A stretch of 7,691 nt of DNA from CF-118 sp035689345 (GTDB lineage: Bacteria > Chloroflexota > Dormibacteria > Dormibacterales > Dormibacteraceae), in contig DASSLR010000001.1 of the NCBI GenBank assembly GCA_035689345.1, positions 1-7,691 of the forward strand, in the 5' to 3' direction. The notes below the pieces were generated by a model. It was not told the origin of the DNA and did not search any database. It saw nothing but the letters and a program-made list of their open reading frames with translations. Shown one piece after another: positions 1-6,208 of this stretch; the first letter of the stretch is position 1, and each line of letters begins with the position of its first letter. The translations under genes and the position numbers were made by a program.

Positions 1-457
1 TGATCGTCTGGCGGATGAAGTCTTCGTCCGCCTGATACGGCCCGCGCTCCGCGTAGGACCAGTACCCGGCGCACCCGTTGGGGTCCGCGGTCACGAACCC
101 GCCGGCAACGGCCTCGGTGTCGAACTGGATGACGTCCTCGAAGCCCTGGGCGTCGATGGGCGACCCGTGCAGAACCACAACCAGCGGAACCAGGTTCTGG
201 CCGGCTGTCGGCGGCCGAAAGAGGCGGTAGTCACGCAGCTTTCCATCGACCGTGAGCGTGGGAAACTCGACGCCGGCCGGCGCTGCAAAGGTCGGATCGG
301 TTTCGGTGGCTCCGCGGCAGTCCTGGACCGGGCTCGGGACCGGGCTGGTCCGGCTGGCGACTTTCACGGTCGAGCCGCCGCACGCCGTGGTCAGGACGAG
401 GGCGAGCGTGAGCGCTGCCAGCGGACCTGCTTTGAGCAGGATTCGGTCGATAGACAT
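1..457 (-). CDS. Secreted lipoprotein esterase, PHB-depolymerase/LpqC-like alpha/beta hydrolase (N-terminal part, cut by window edge)
   Basis: An open frame starts at ATG 457 and runs off the left edge, giving 152 residues. A good Shine-Dalgarno, GGAGGTG (462-468 on the complement), lies 4 bases upstream and fixes the start. Residues 1-25 are a signal peptide (short basic start, hydrophobic LAALTLALVL) ending in a lipobox-like LTTAC, so Cys26 is probably lipidated, although -3 is Thr instead of the usual Leu. A Ser/Pro/Thr-rich linker (about 28-46) follows. The hydrolase core then begins with a strand and oxyanion loop, LVVVLHGSP (93-100), followed by GGFVTADPNG (119-128) and DEDFIRQTI (144-152). 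These match the start of the secreted COG3509 esterases (PHB depolymerase, feruloyl esterase, LpqC). The catalytic GxSxG, Asp and His would lie beyond the edge. The family call is fairly safe; the substrate is unknown. It may follow the LuxR gene in one transcript, but it has an 85-bp gap and its own ribosome site. Confidence 0.8.
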   Translation of the reverse strand, partial: MSIDRILLKAGPLAALTLALVLTTACGGSTVKVASRTSPVPSPVQDCRGATETDPTFAAPAGVEFPTLTVDGKLRDYRLFRPPTAGQNLVPLVVVLHGSPIDAQGFEDVIQFDTEAVAGGFVTADPNGCAGYWSYAERGPYQADEDFIRQTI

Positions 458-542
458 TGAGCACCTCCGCACGCGAGATCCGGCATGCGAAAGCTAGGTA
501 GCGCGATCAGACAAGACACCGTGGAAAACACGGGACCTTGAC
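458..542. other. Intergenic gap between LuxR regulator and esterase genes
   Basis: These 85 bp separate two minus-strand genes. Next to the regulator stop is a small inverted repeat, CCGTG-gaaaa-CACGG (519-533), with a 5-bp stem and no following T-run, so it is a poor terminator. Reading on the complement, TAGCTT gives a weak -10-like hexamer, but no good -35 lies at proper spacing. Whether the esterase has its own promoter or is read from the regulator transcript cannot be decided here. Confidence 0.35.
462..468 (-). promoter_or_regulatory. Shine-Dalgarno of the esterase gene
   Basis: The complement reads GGAGGTG, with 4 bases between it and the ATG at 457. It is close to a perfect match to the 16S rRNA tail. 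It decides the start of the left-edge esterase and contrasts with the several SD-less starts elsewhere in the window. Confidence 0.75.
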
Positions 543-2774
543 TCAGACGCTGATGCCGAGGCTCTCCAGCAAGGTCTCCGGTTCGAGTCCGGTGATTTCG
601 GACTTCAGTCGTTCGACGACTTCCTCGCCGACCGCTCGCGAGGCTCGGGCGATCACCTCAGCCTCCAATGGAGCTATCGGGTCGGCATAGGTCGAATTGA
701 GCTGGGCCAGCAAGCGCTCGGCCGCGAGGTGAAATCGGATCGCGGCCTCGTTGTCTCCCGCGAGTGCGGTCACGGTCGCCAGTCCGAACAGGCAACCGGA
801 CAGCTCCCACGTGGTGTCGAAGCTCCGCCTAGCGCCTTCGATCCAGCATCGGCGGGCGGCGGCGATGTCGCCTGTGAGCACGTACGCCTGAGCCAGCGTG
901 TCGAGCATCGGCGTCACGAGCCGCTCGTCCCGGTGGCGCTGAACGTCAAGGGCGCGGGTTGCGAGCGGGATCGCCTCGGCAGGTCTACCTGCGTAGAGAA
1001 GCGTCATCGCGCTGTGGTTGAGGGTCACCACGAGATGGAACACATCGCCGCGTCTCTCGAACTCCGCGATCGCCTCATCACGCAGCGACATCGCGGTGTC
1101 CGGGTCGCCGACGGCGTCGCGGCACCTGGCGCGTTGGACAAGGGTGGCTCGGCGTAGGTCGTCGTTGCCGGACGCATCGGCGATCACTTCGGCTTCGGCG
1201 AGGTATGCCATCGCGGCCTCTGGTCGGCCGGACTCCGACAGCAGGATGGCGTGCATGAGCAAGCCCCAGCACCTTTCAGCGGTCGGGCCGGGATTGGCCT
1301 CCAGGGCGATCGCGTTCCAGGTCAGACCCTCGGCCGCACGGCCGCCCGCGGACCACGAAATCGCCATCGCCGCCGTCAGCCACAAGGCCTTGCGCTGATC
1401 GAATTCCATGAGCGTTTGAATCGCGGCGCGGACGTCGTCCACCATCGACATCACTTTCGCTCGCATGGTGCTTCCCTGGTTCGGCACCGGCAACAGGTCG
1501 GCGCGTTCGACCACCCGGACCATGTGCTCCGCGTGCAATCGCCGCGTCAGCTCGAGCTCGCCCGACTCCTCGAGCTCGTTTCTCGCGAAAGCCTTCATGA
1601 TCTCGAGCATTCGGTAGCGAGTTCCGAGCGAGCCTGGTTGGAGCCGCAGCATCGATTGCTCGACCAGCGAGCCGAGGACGACTGCAACATCGGCCTGCTC
1701 AGGGGCGACCGCAGCCGCGTCAGAGGCTTCGAACCATCCCGCAAAGACGCCGAGCCGGCGGAACAGAAGCTGCTCGGCCGCAGACATCAGCCGGTAGCTC
1801 CAATCCGCCAGCGCCCTGACGTTGTCGTGCCGTTCGCGCTTCGCCGGCTGCCAGGCGGGGTCGAGCACGGATTCCGCCAGCTCCTTCGCGGACTGGCGGC
1901 GGAGGCGCGGCACGACGAGCTCGATCGCCAGGGGAACTCCATCCAGGGCCTGGCAGATCTTCGCCACGTGCGGCGCGGTGGAATCGTCCCGTCTGAAGCC
2001 GGGAGCAGCTGCTTCGGCCCGCTCGACGAAGAGCATCTCCGCGTCTGGCTGGGGCAGCGGATCGAGCTGGCTGATGGCCTCGCCGATCAGGCCGAGTGGA
2101 ATTCGGCTGGTGGCGATGATTCGAACTCCCGGGCAATCGGCCAGGAGAACCTGAGCCGCACTTGCTGCGGCTGCGACTACATGCTCGCAGTTGTCGAAGA
2201 GGAGCACGGCCGACTTATCTCTCAGCTTCTGCCTCACCGACGCAAGCCTGTCGCCCGTCGCGCTCGAAATGTTCAGGGCCTGCGCGACCGCGTCGCCGAC
2301 CAGCTTCGGGTCGGCGATGAGCGCGAAGTCGCAGAGCCAGATCCCATCCTCGACTTCGTCGAGCAGCTCCTCCGCCAGGCGAAGTACGAGGCGCGTCTTG
2401 CCCGATCCGCCAGGCCCGACGACGGTGACCAGGCGGTTCGTGGAGACGAGATCGAAAAGCGTCCGCAGCTCGCGCTGCCTGCCGACGAAGCTCGTTATCT
2501 GCGCCGGAAGGTTGCCGCGGCCCGCCGCAGCTTCGGGAGGCCGTCCCGTCTCGGATTGGGAACGAACCACCCAGGCCGCAATCTGGCTCCGGGACGTGAA
2601 GCCGAGCCTGTTCATGATCTGCTCCACGTGCCACTCGACCGTTCTCTCGGAGAGGTACAGCCGGGTTGCGATCTCGCGGTTGGTCAGGCCCGTGGCGACG
2701 AGCTCGGCAACTTCGAGCGCCCGTCGGGTGAGCCGCGGCGGACCGGCCACGATGCAGGCATTCTGGACCCACAA
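543..2774 (-). CDS. LuxR-family transcriptional regulator with N-terminal HTH, STAND/NB-ARC ATPase and TPR-like region
   Basis: The product is 743 aa from TTG 2774, or 735 aa from GTG 2750. It is a probable signal-gated cytoplasmic transcription factor. Residues about 15-71 form a LuxR/GerE helix-turn-helix, with TGLTNREIATRLYLSERTV (28-46) as the classic core. NLPAQITSFVGRQREL (88-103) leads into a STAND ATPase: Walker A GPGGSGKT (120-127, Lys126), Walker B VLLFDNCEHV (190-199, Asp194), sensor-1-like TSR (222-224, Arg224) and the GxP-type GVPLAIEL (279-286). A winged-helix-like segment, FRRLGVFAGWFE (338-349), follows. Residues about 480-690 are alpha-helical TPR-like repeats (GRPEAAMAYLAEAE, GRPAEAIPLATRALD, GDIAAARRCW) that in such proteins sense a ligand or partner. 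In classical LAL regulators such as MalT the HTH is C-terminal; here it is N-terminal. No SD precedes either start; a promoter-like pair favours GTG 2750. The gene is divergent from the aminotransferase and upstream of the esterase. The ligand and target are unknown. Confidence 0.9.
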   Translation of the reverse strand: MWVQNACIVAGPPRLTRRALEVAELVATGLTNREIATRLYLSERTVEWHVEQIMNRLGFTSRSQIAAWVVRSQSETGRPPEAAAGRGNLPAQITSFVGRQRELRTLFDLVSTNRLVTVVGPGGSGKTRLVLRLAEELLDEVEDGIWLCDFALIADPKLVGDAVAQALNISSATGDRLASVRQKLRDKSAVLLFDNCEHVVAAAASAAQVLLADCPGVRIIATSRIPLGLIGEAISQLDPLPQPDAEMLFVERAEAAAPGFRRDDSTAPHVAKICQALDGVPLAIELVVPRLRRQSAKELAESVLDPAWQPAKRERHDNVRALADWSYRLMSAAEQLLFRRLGVFAGWFEASDAAAVAPEQADVAVVLGSLVEQSMLRLQPGSLGTRYRMLEIMKAFARNELEESGELELTRRLHAEHMVRVVERADLLPVPNQGSTMRAKVMSMVDDVRAAIQTLMEFDQRKALWLTAAMAISWSAGGRAAEGLTWNAIALEANPGPTAERCWGLLMHAILLSESGRPEAAMAYLAEAEVIADASGNDDLRRATLVQRARCRDAVGDPDTAMSLRDEAIAEFERRGDVFHLVVTLNHSAMTLLYAGRPAEAIPLATRALDVQRHRDERLVTPMLDTLAQAYVLTGDIAAARRCWIEGARRSFDTTWELSGCLFGLATVTALAGDNEAAIRFHLAAERLLAQLNSTYADPIAPLEAEVIARASRAVGEEVVERLKSEITGLEPETLLESLGISV

Positions 2775-2788
2775 TCGCGAGTTGGCAG
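2760..2788 (-). promoter_or_regulatory. Candidate sigma70-type promoter of the LuxR regulator
   Basis: On the complement, CTGCCA (2788-2783, 4/6 to TTGACA) and CAGAAT (2765-2760, 4/6 to TATAAT) are separated by exactly 17 bases. Transcription would start near 2753, giving an almost leaderless mRNA beginning at GTG 2750, with the TTG at 2774 lying upstream inside the promoter. Both hexamers are only partial matches, so this is a hypothesis that happens to agree with the lack of an SD. Confidence 0.35.
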
Positions 2789-2811
2789 CGAGTTCAGGGG
2801 GGCAAAGTTGC

Positions 2812-2817
2812 TACGGT
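2812..2817 (+). promoter_or_regulatory. Candidate -10 element (TACGGT) of the aminotransferase gene
   Basis: TACGGT fits the TAnnnT -10 consensus and ends 8 bases before GTG 2826, the spacing expected for a leaderless or near-leaderless transcript. No -35 is visible at 16-18 bp. A rival reading is that AGGGGGG (2796-2802) acts as a ribosome site for TTG 2808, 5 bases further on, which would add six residues to the protein. Confidence 0.35.
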
Positions 2818-2825
2818 TGGCCACC

Positions 2826-4100
2826 GTGACTTCTGACCACCGGCCCCAGATCAACACCCCGCTGCCCGGTCCCAGGGCCGCCGAGCTCATCGCTCGCGAC
2901 GCCAAGGCGATGTCGCCGAGCTTCACCCGGGCCTACCCGTTCGTCATGGACCACGGCGAGGGCTGCTGGGCCACCGACGTGGACGGCAACCGCTTCCTGG
3001 ACTTCACCGCCGGCATCGCCGTCAACACGACCGGCCACTCGCATCCCAGGGTCGTCGAGGCCATCGAGAAGCAGGCTCGGAACTTCGTCCACATGTCCGG
3101 GACGGACTTCTACTACCGGTCCGAAATCGAGCTCGCCGAGCGCCTGGAGGCCAAGATCCTGCCGGGGACGCCCGCGCGTGTCTTCTTCACCAACTCGGGC
3201 GCGGAGGCCATCGAGGGCGCGATGAAGCTGGCGCGCTACGCCACCGGCCGGCCGAGCTTCATCGCGTTCATCGGCGCGTTCCACGGCCGTACCTTCGGTG
3301 CGTTGTCGCTGACCGCGTCCAAAGCAAGCCAGCGGCGCCGGTTCGCGCCGCTGCTCGGCCCCGTGTTCCACGCTCCGTTCCCGTCGGGCGCGCGCGGAGT
3401 GACCACCGACGAGTCGATCGAGCGCCTCGAAGAGCTGTTCGCCACTGTGGCGCCGGCAGAGAGCGTGGCCGCGGTGTTCGTCGAACCCATACAGGGCGAG
3501 GGCGGTTACCTCGTTCCGCCGGACGACTTCCTGCCGCGCCTGCGCGAGCTCACCAAGAAGCACGGCATCCTGCTGGTGGCGGACGAGGTCCAGACGGGCA
3601 TGGGCCGCACCGGCCATCTGCTCGCGGTCGAGCACTGGGGCGTCGAGCCAGACATCGTCTGCCTGGCGAAGGGCATCGCGTCCGGCCTGCCGCTCGGCGC
3701 GTTCATCGCGCGGGCCGAGCAGATGAGCTGGCCGCCGGGTTCGCACGGCAGCACGTTCGGCGGCAACCCTGTCGCATGCGCGGCGGGGCTCGTGACGCTC
3801 GACCTCCTGGAGGAAGGCCTGATGGAGAACGCGGCGAAGGTGGGAGAGCAGCTCAAGGACGGGTTGCGGGAGATCGCGGCGACGCACAACGAGATCAGCG
3901 ACGTGCGCGGGCTCGGGCTGATGCTGGCGATCGAGTTCCGGACCGCCGACCAGGCCGCGGCGCTCGTGCAGTCGGCTTTCGAGCGCGGGCTTCTGCTGCT
4001 GACCGCGGGCACGCGGGCCGTGCGCATCTGCCCGCCTCTGGTCATCGACCGCGATGAGGCCGCCACGGCGCTCGAGATCATCTCCGCCGCGCTGGATTAG
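2826..4100 (+). CDS. gabT: Class III PLP-dependent aminotransferase, GabT/acetylornithine-aminotransferase superfamily
   Basis: The enzyme is 424 aa, a normal full length for class III (fold type I) aminotransferases. It moves an amino group from a terminal amine or amino acid to 2-oxoglutarate or pyruvate through a PLP-lysine. Visible motifs are LDFTAGIAVNTTGHSHP (58-74), the phosphate-binding SGAEA (124-128), GAFHGRT (150-156; Arg155 is the usual carboxylate ligand), EPIQGEGG (220-227), ADEVQTGMGRTG (252-263; Asp253 binds the PLP pyridine nitrogen), LAKGIASGLPLGA (280-292; Lys282 is the Schiff-base lysine), GSTFGGNPVACAA (308-320) and VRICPPLVI (399-407; Arg400 aligns with the alpha-carboxylate Arg of GabT). 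Ile64 and Glu225 also agree with E. coli GabT. GABA transaminase is plausible, but the same family includes ornithine, acetylornithine and broad amino-acid transaminases and archaeal racemases, so the symbol is provisional. GTG 2826 is preferred; TTG 2808 is possible. No pathway partner adjoins it. The stop overlaps the convergent lipoprotein stop. Confidence 0.88.
   Translation: MTSDHRPQINTPLPGPRAAELIARDAKAMSPSFTRAYPFVMDHGEGCWATDVDGNRFLDFTAGIAVNTTGHSHPRVVEAIEKQARNFVHMSGTDFYYRSEIELAERLEAKILPGTPARVFFTNSGAEAIEGAMKLARYATGRPSFIAFIGAFHGRTFGALSLTASKASQRRRFAPLLGPVFHAPFPSGARGVTTDESIERLEELFATVAPAESVAAVFVEPIQGEGGYLVPPDDFLPRLRELTKKHGILLVADEVQTGMGRTGHLLAVEHWGVEPDIVCLAKGIASGLPLGAFIARAEQMSWPPGSHGSTFGGNPVACAAGLVTLDLLEEGLMENAAKVGEQLKDGLREIAATHNEISDVRGLGLMLAIEFRTADQAAALVQSAFERGLLLLTAGTRAVRICPPLVIDRDEAATALEIISAALD
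4097..4100. other. Overlapping convergent stop codons (TTAG)
   Basis: The tetramer TTAG at 4097-4100 holds TAG (4098-4100) ending the plus-strand aminotransferase and, on the complement, TAA (4099-4097) ending the minus-strand lipoprotein. The genes share these 4 bp, leaving no room for an intergenic terminator. Confidence 0.85.
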
Positions 4101-5245
4101 CCTGCCAGCGTTCCCATCATCAAGTCGCCGAGCGAAACCAGCAGCACCGCGGACTGGCGGTCCTCGGCTGCCAGCACGTCATAGGACTTCGCGCGCTGGT
4201 CATCGATGACGCCGATCTCCTCCTCTGTCACCGCCGCGACGTCCGCGGAAACGTGAAGGCTGTTCAGAAGCGCAGTCAGGGCCGGCGTAGATCGTTGATT
4301 CAATCCATCAAGCGCGTCTCGCCGTGAAGCGTCGTCGGATGCCGACGCATAGGCCACAAACGATCTGTTCTGGTCCAGCCAGATCGTCAGCGCCCGATTG
4401 CCTACGTCGACCCCGAACACGGTCCCGATCACAGACGACAAGTCGGGTGTGCTCTCGTCGAGGTAGCTTGCCGCGGCGGGGAACTCCGCTGAGGGGCCGG
4501 CGTTGGCCGCGGCGTCGGTCGCCATGCTGGTCAGGTAGGCGTGCTCCTGCAAAAGGGCGTCGAGCTGGGTGCGCACCCGCGATGCGCTGTCTGCCGCCTC
4601 GCCCGGATATTTGTCGTGGAACTTCCAGACGATGGCTTCCCCCAGCGCGGCGCCTGTCGCGGTAGCCGTTTTGTAAGCGGCGCGCACATCCCCGTAGGCG
4701 CCCGCCAGACCCTTCGCGGCGACGCTGAGGAACTGGTTGGTGCCGACGACCTCTTCGCTGAACATCCGGGTCGCTGAGCTCGCCGAGATGTTCAGACTCG
4801 AGCTCATCAGCTGCGCGAGCTGCGGCACATATTTCGTATTGAGGTTGTTGGTCGCCGCGTCCGCCGCGTCATTCTGGTTAGTGACGGCCGCGACCAGGTA
4901 GTCGACGTAGTACCCGTCGCCGAGTTCCAGTGCCTGACCAATCTGGTTGCCCAGGGACTCGCCTGCGGCCCTGCTAAATATGGCGGCCAGGTCGTCGCTG
5001 TTAGCCGCGAGAAGGCCTGCGTAGGAGCGGTACTCGTCCTTGCGCCCCGCAGCCGCGGCGACCGCGAGCTTGGCCAGCACGTACGTGTGCTCGCCGTACA
5101 GGAGCGCGACGTGCGCGCGCACGCCGGCGGCCTGCGAGCCCGCGTCGGCGAAACCGCTGGGAGAGGAGTGTGGGAGTCCGATCGTGCTCGCGCAGCCGGC
5201 GAGGCACACCACGCCGGCCGCTGAGGCGGCCAGCATCTTGAGCAT
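4097..5245 (-). CDS. Uncharacterised helical lipoprotein with two tandem copies of one module
   Basis: From ATG 5245 the product is 382 aa; the frame stays open upstream to GTG 5278 (393 aa), but a signal peptide fits the shorter form. Numbering from GTG 5278, MLKMLAASAAGVVCLAGC (12-29) is a compact signal with perfect lipobox LAGC, so Cys29 is the lipidated residue and the protein sits on the outer face of the membrane. The mature part is Ala-rich and predicted all-helical. Two halves align (about 53-218 and 235-393): EHTY/EHAY (63-66, 245-248), DL then GN (96/110 and 279/293), Y127/Y310, LN...P.L..L (146-157, 326-337), S.L..SA (160-166, 339-345) and EE (175-176, 353-354). From memory this resembles helical EH-containing repeats in uncharacterised Bacillota proteins. 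Function is unknown; metal or ligand binding by EH and EE residues is speculation. There is no good SD; TAAAGT lies 7 bases before ATG 5245. Confidence 0.82.
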   Translation of the reverse strand: MLKMLAASAAGVVCLAGCASTIGLPHSSPSGFADAGSQAAGVRAHVALLYGEHTYVLAKLAVAAAAGRKDEYRSYAGLLAANSDDLAAIFSRAAGESLGNQIGQALELGDGYYVDYLVAAVTNQNDAADAATNNLNTKYVPQLAQLMSSSLNISASSATRMFSEEVVGTNQFLSVAAKGLAGAYGDVRAAYKTATATGAALGEAIVWKFHDKYPGEAADSASRVRTQLDALLQEHAYLTSMATDAAANAGPSAEFPAAASYLDESTPDLSSVIGTVFGVDVGNRALTIWLDQNRSFVAYASASDDASRRDALDGLNQRSTPALTALLNSLHVSADVAAVTEEEIGVIDDQRAKSYDVLAAEDRQSAVLLVSLGDLMMGTLAG

Positions 5246-5252
5246 CCGGTCC

Positions 5253-5258
5253 ACTTTA
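5253..5258 (-). promoter_or_regulatory. Candidate -10 element (TAAAGT) of the duplicated lipoprotein gene
   Basis: On the complement TAAAGT fits TAnnnT (4/6 to TATAAT) and ends 7 bases before ATG 5245, putting the RNA start at about the initiation codon. It shares 2 bp with the -10-like hexamer of the divergent exonuclease gene. No convincing -35 is visible. Confidence 0.4.
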
Positions 5259-5262
5259 AGAT
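5257..5262 (+). promoter_or_regulatory. Candidate -10 element (TAAGAT) of the 5'-3' exonuclease gene
   Basis: TAAGAT fits TAnnnT (4/6 to TATAAT) and ends 8 bases before TTG 5271, so the transcript would start around 5269 and be almost leaderless. TTGA at 5238 is only 13 bases upstream, too close to be a normal -35. An in-frame TGA at 5262-5264 prevents any longer reading frame. Confidence 0.4.
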
Positions 5263-5270
5263 GATTCGCC

Positions 5271-6131
5271 TTGCCCACGAACTGGCTGCTCTTCGATGGC
5301 TCGAGCCTGATGTTCAGGGCCTTCTACGGCGTGCCGCAGGTGTTCAAGGCCCCGAACGGATTTCTCGTCAACGCGGTGCGCGGCACGCTCGACCGCATGG
5401 CGAGCACGATCACCGATCGCAAGCCCCGCCACGTCGCCTTGACGACCGACGAGGACTGGCGGCCGAGCTGGCGCGTGAAGCTCATCCCCGAGTACAAAGT
5501 GCAGCGCGTGGCGGAGCCGGTTCCGCCGGCGCTCATTCCGCAGATGCCGGTGATCATCGCGGCACTGACCGCGGTCGGCGTCGACGTGGTCGGGCGCAAG
5601 GACTACGAAGCCGAGGACATCATCGCCTCCCTGATCCCGAAGGTCGACAAGCCCATCGAGGTCTGGAGCGGCGACCGCGACCTCTTCAGCCAGGTGCGCG
5701 GCAAGGACGTGGTCGTGCTGTACCCCGAGAAGACGGGGCTCGCTGTGGTGGACGAGGCCGAGGTGCAGAAGAGATACGGCATCTCGAGCAGCGCCTACTC
5801 CGACTTCGCGATTCTGCGCGGCGATCCGTCGGACGGCTTGCCGGGCGTGGCCGGCGTGGGCCCGAAGAAGGCCGCGGATTTGATCAAGCGGTACAAATCG
5901 GTTCAGGGCATGCTGGACGCGGGCGTCTTCCGCGACAAGGACGCCGCCTACCTCGCCAACGCCTTGAAAGTCGTGCCCCCGGTCACCGATCTCGATCTGC
6001 CCGCGCCGCCAGGCCGGCGCGATCGGTATCCGGCCGAGCCCGAGGTGGTGGAGGAGATCGCCAGGCGCTACGGCGTCGGCTCGTCGCTGACGCGGCTGGT
6101 CACCGCGCTCCAGGGCCTTACAAAAAGCTGA
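5271..6131 (+). CDS. Stand-alone 5'-3' exonuclease / flap endonuclease (PolI N-terminal-domain family)
   Basis: The 286-aa protein matches the structure-specific 5' nuclease domain of DNA polymerase I, without the polymerase, as in the separate flap endonucleases of actinobacteria. It would remove 5' flaps and RNA primers in Okazaki-fragment maturation and repair, using two metal ions. Acidic motifs are in order: LLFDGSSLMFRAF (6-18, Asp9), TTDEDWRPSWR (58-68, Asp60/Asp62), IPEYKVQR (72-79), the YEAEDII core (112-118, Glu113, Glu115, Asp116) and SGDRDLFSQV (133-142, Asp135, Asp137). The metal-binding helix-hairpin-helix is LRGDPSDGLPGVAGVGPKKAA (starting at 182; Asp185, Asp188), with Gly189 where many relatives have Asn. 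All catalytic acids appear present. The start must be TTG 5271: an in-frame TGA precedes it at 5262, and the next Met (residue 14) would lose Asp9. There is no SD. The gene faces away from the lipoprotein gene. Confidence 0.9.
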   Translation: MPTNWLLFDGSSLMFRAFYGVPQVFKAPNGFLVNAVRGTLDRMASTITDRKPRHVALTTDEDWRPSWRVKLIPEYKVQRVAEPVPPALIPQMPVIIAALTAVGVDVVGRKDYEAEDIIASLIPKVDKPIEVWSGDRDLFSQVRGKDVVVLYPEKTGLAVVDEAEVQKRYGISSSAYSDFAILRGDPSDGLPGVAGVGPKKAADLIKRYKSVQGMLDAGVFRDKDAAYLANALKVVPPVTDLDLPAPPGRRDRYPAEPEVVEEIARRYGVGSSLTRLVTALQGLTKS

Positions 6132-6208
6132 CGCCGCCCTGCCGATGATCTGACGCGGCCCCGCCACCGTATGTCCTGTCATGAGGCACGGCACCATGAT
6201 GGGAGCCC
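6132..6208. other. Short gap between exonuclease and small Cys protein genes
   Basis: These 77 bp lie between two plus-strand genes. I see no strong hairpin with a T-run, so no clear terminator; read-through from the exonuclease is possible. GGGAG at 6201-6205 is a ribosome site for ATG 6209, at a slightly short spacing of 3 bases. Confidence 0.4.

Noticed and set aside
519..533. Hairpin CCGTG-gaaaa-CACGG downstream of the LuxR stop as a terminator
   Set aside because: The stem is only 5 bp and no T-run follows on the minus strand, so it is weak for an intrinsic terminator; noted only as a small inverted repeat.
1251..2825. A plus-strand open frame continuous with the aminotransferase, giving an apparent 949-aa fusion protein antisense to the LuxR regulator
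   Set aside because: The first 525 codons show no family motif and are Arg/Gly/Ala-rich, as expected from the complement of a high-GC gene. The LuxR/STAND motifs on the minus strand are unmistakable, and the aminotransferase starts naturally at 2826.
2811..3887. 358-codon minus-strand frame over the aminotransferase
   Set aside because: It is antisense to a gene with full class III motifs, has low-complexity Arg/Ala/Gly/Val composition and no recognisable domain.
5256..6197. Minus-strand (313 aa) and second plus-frame (5261-6148, 295 aa) open frames over the exonuclease
   Set aside because: Both are shadows of the 5'-3' exonuclease, whose catalytic motifs lie only in the frame starting at 5271.
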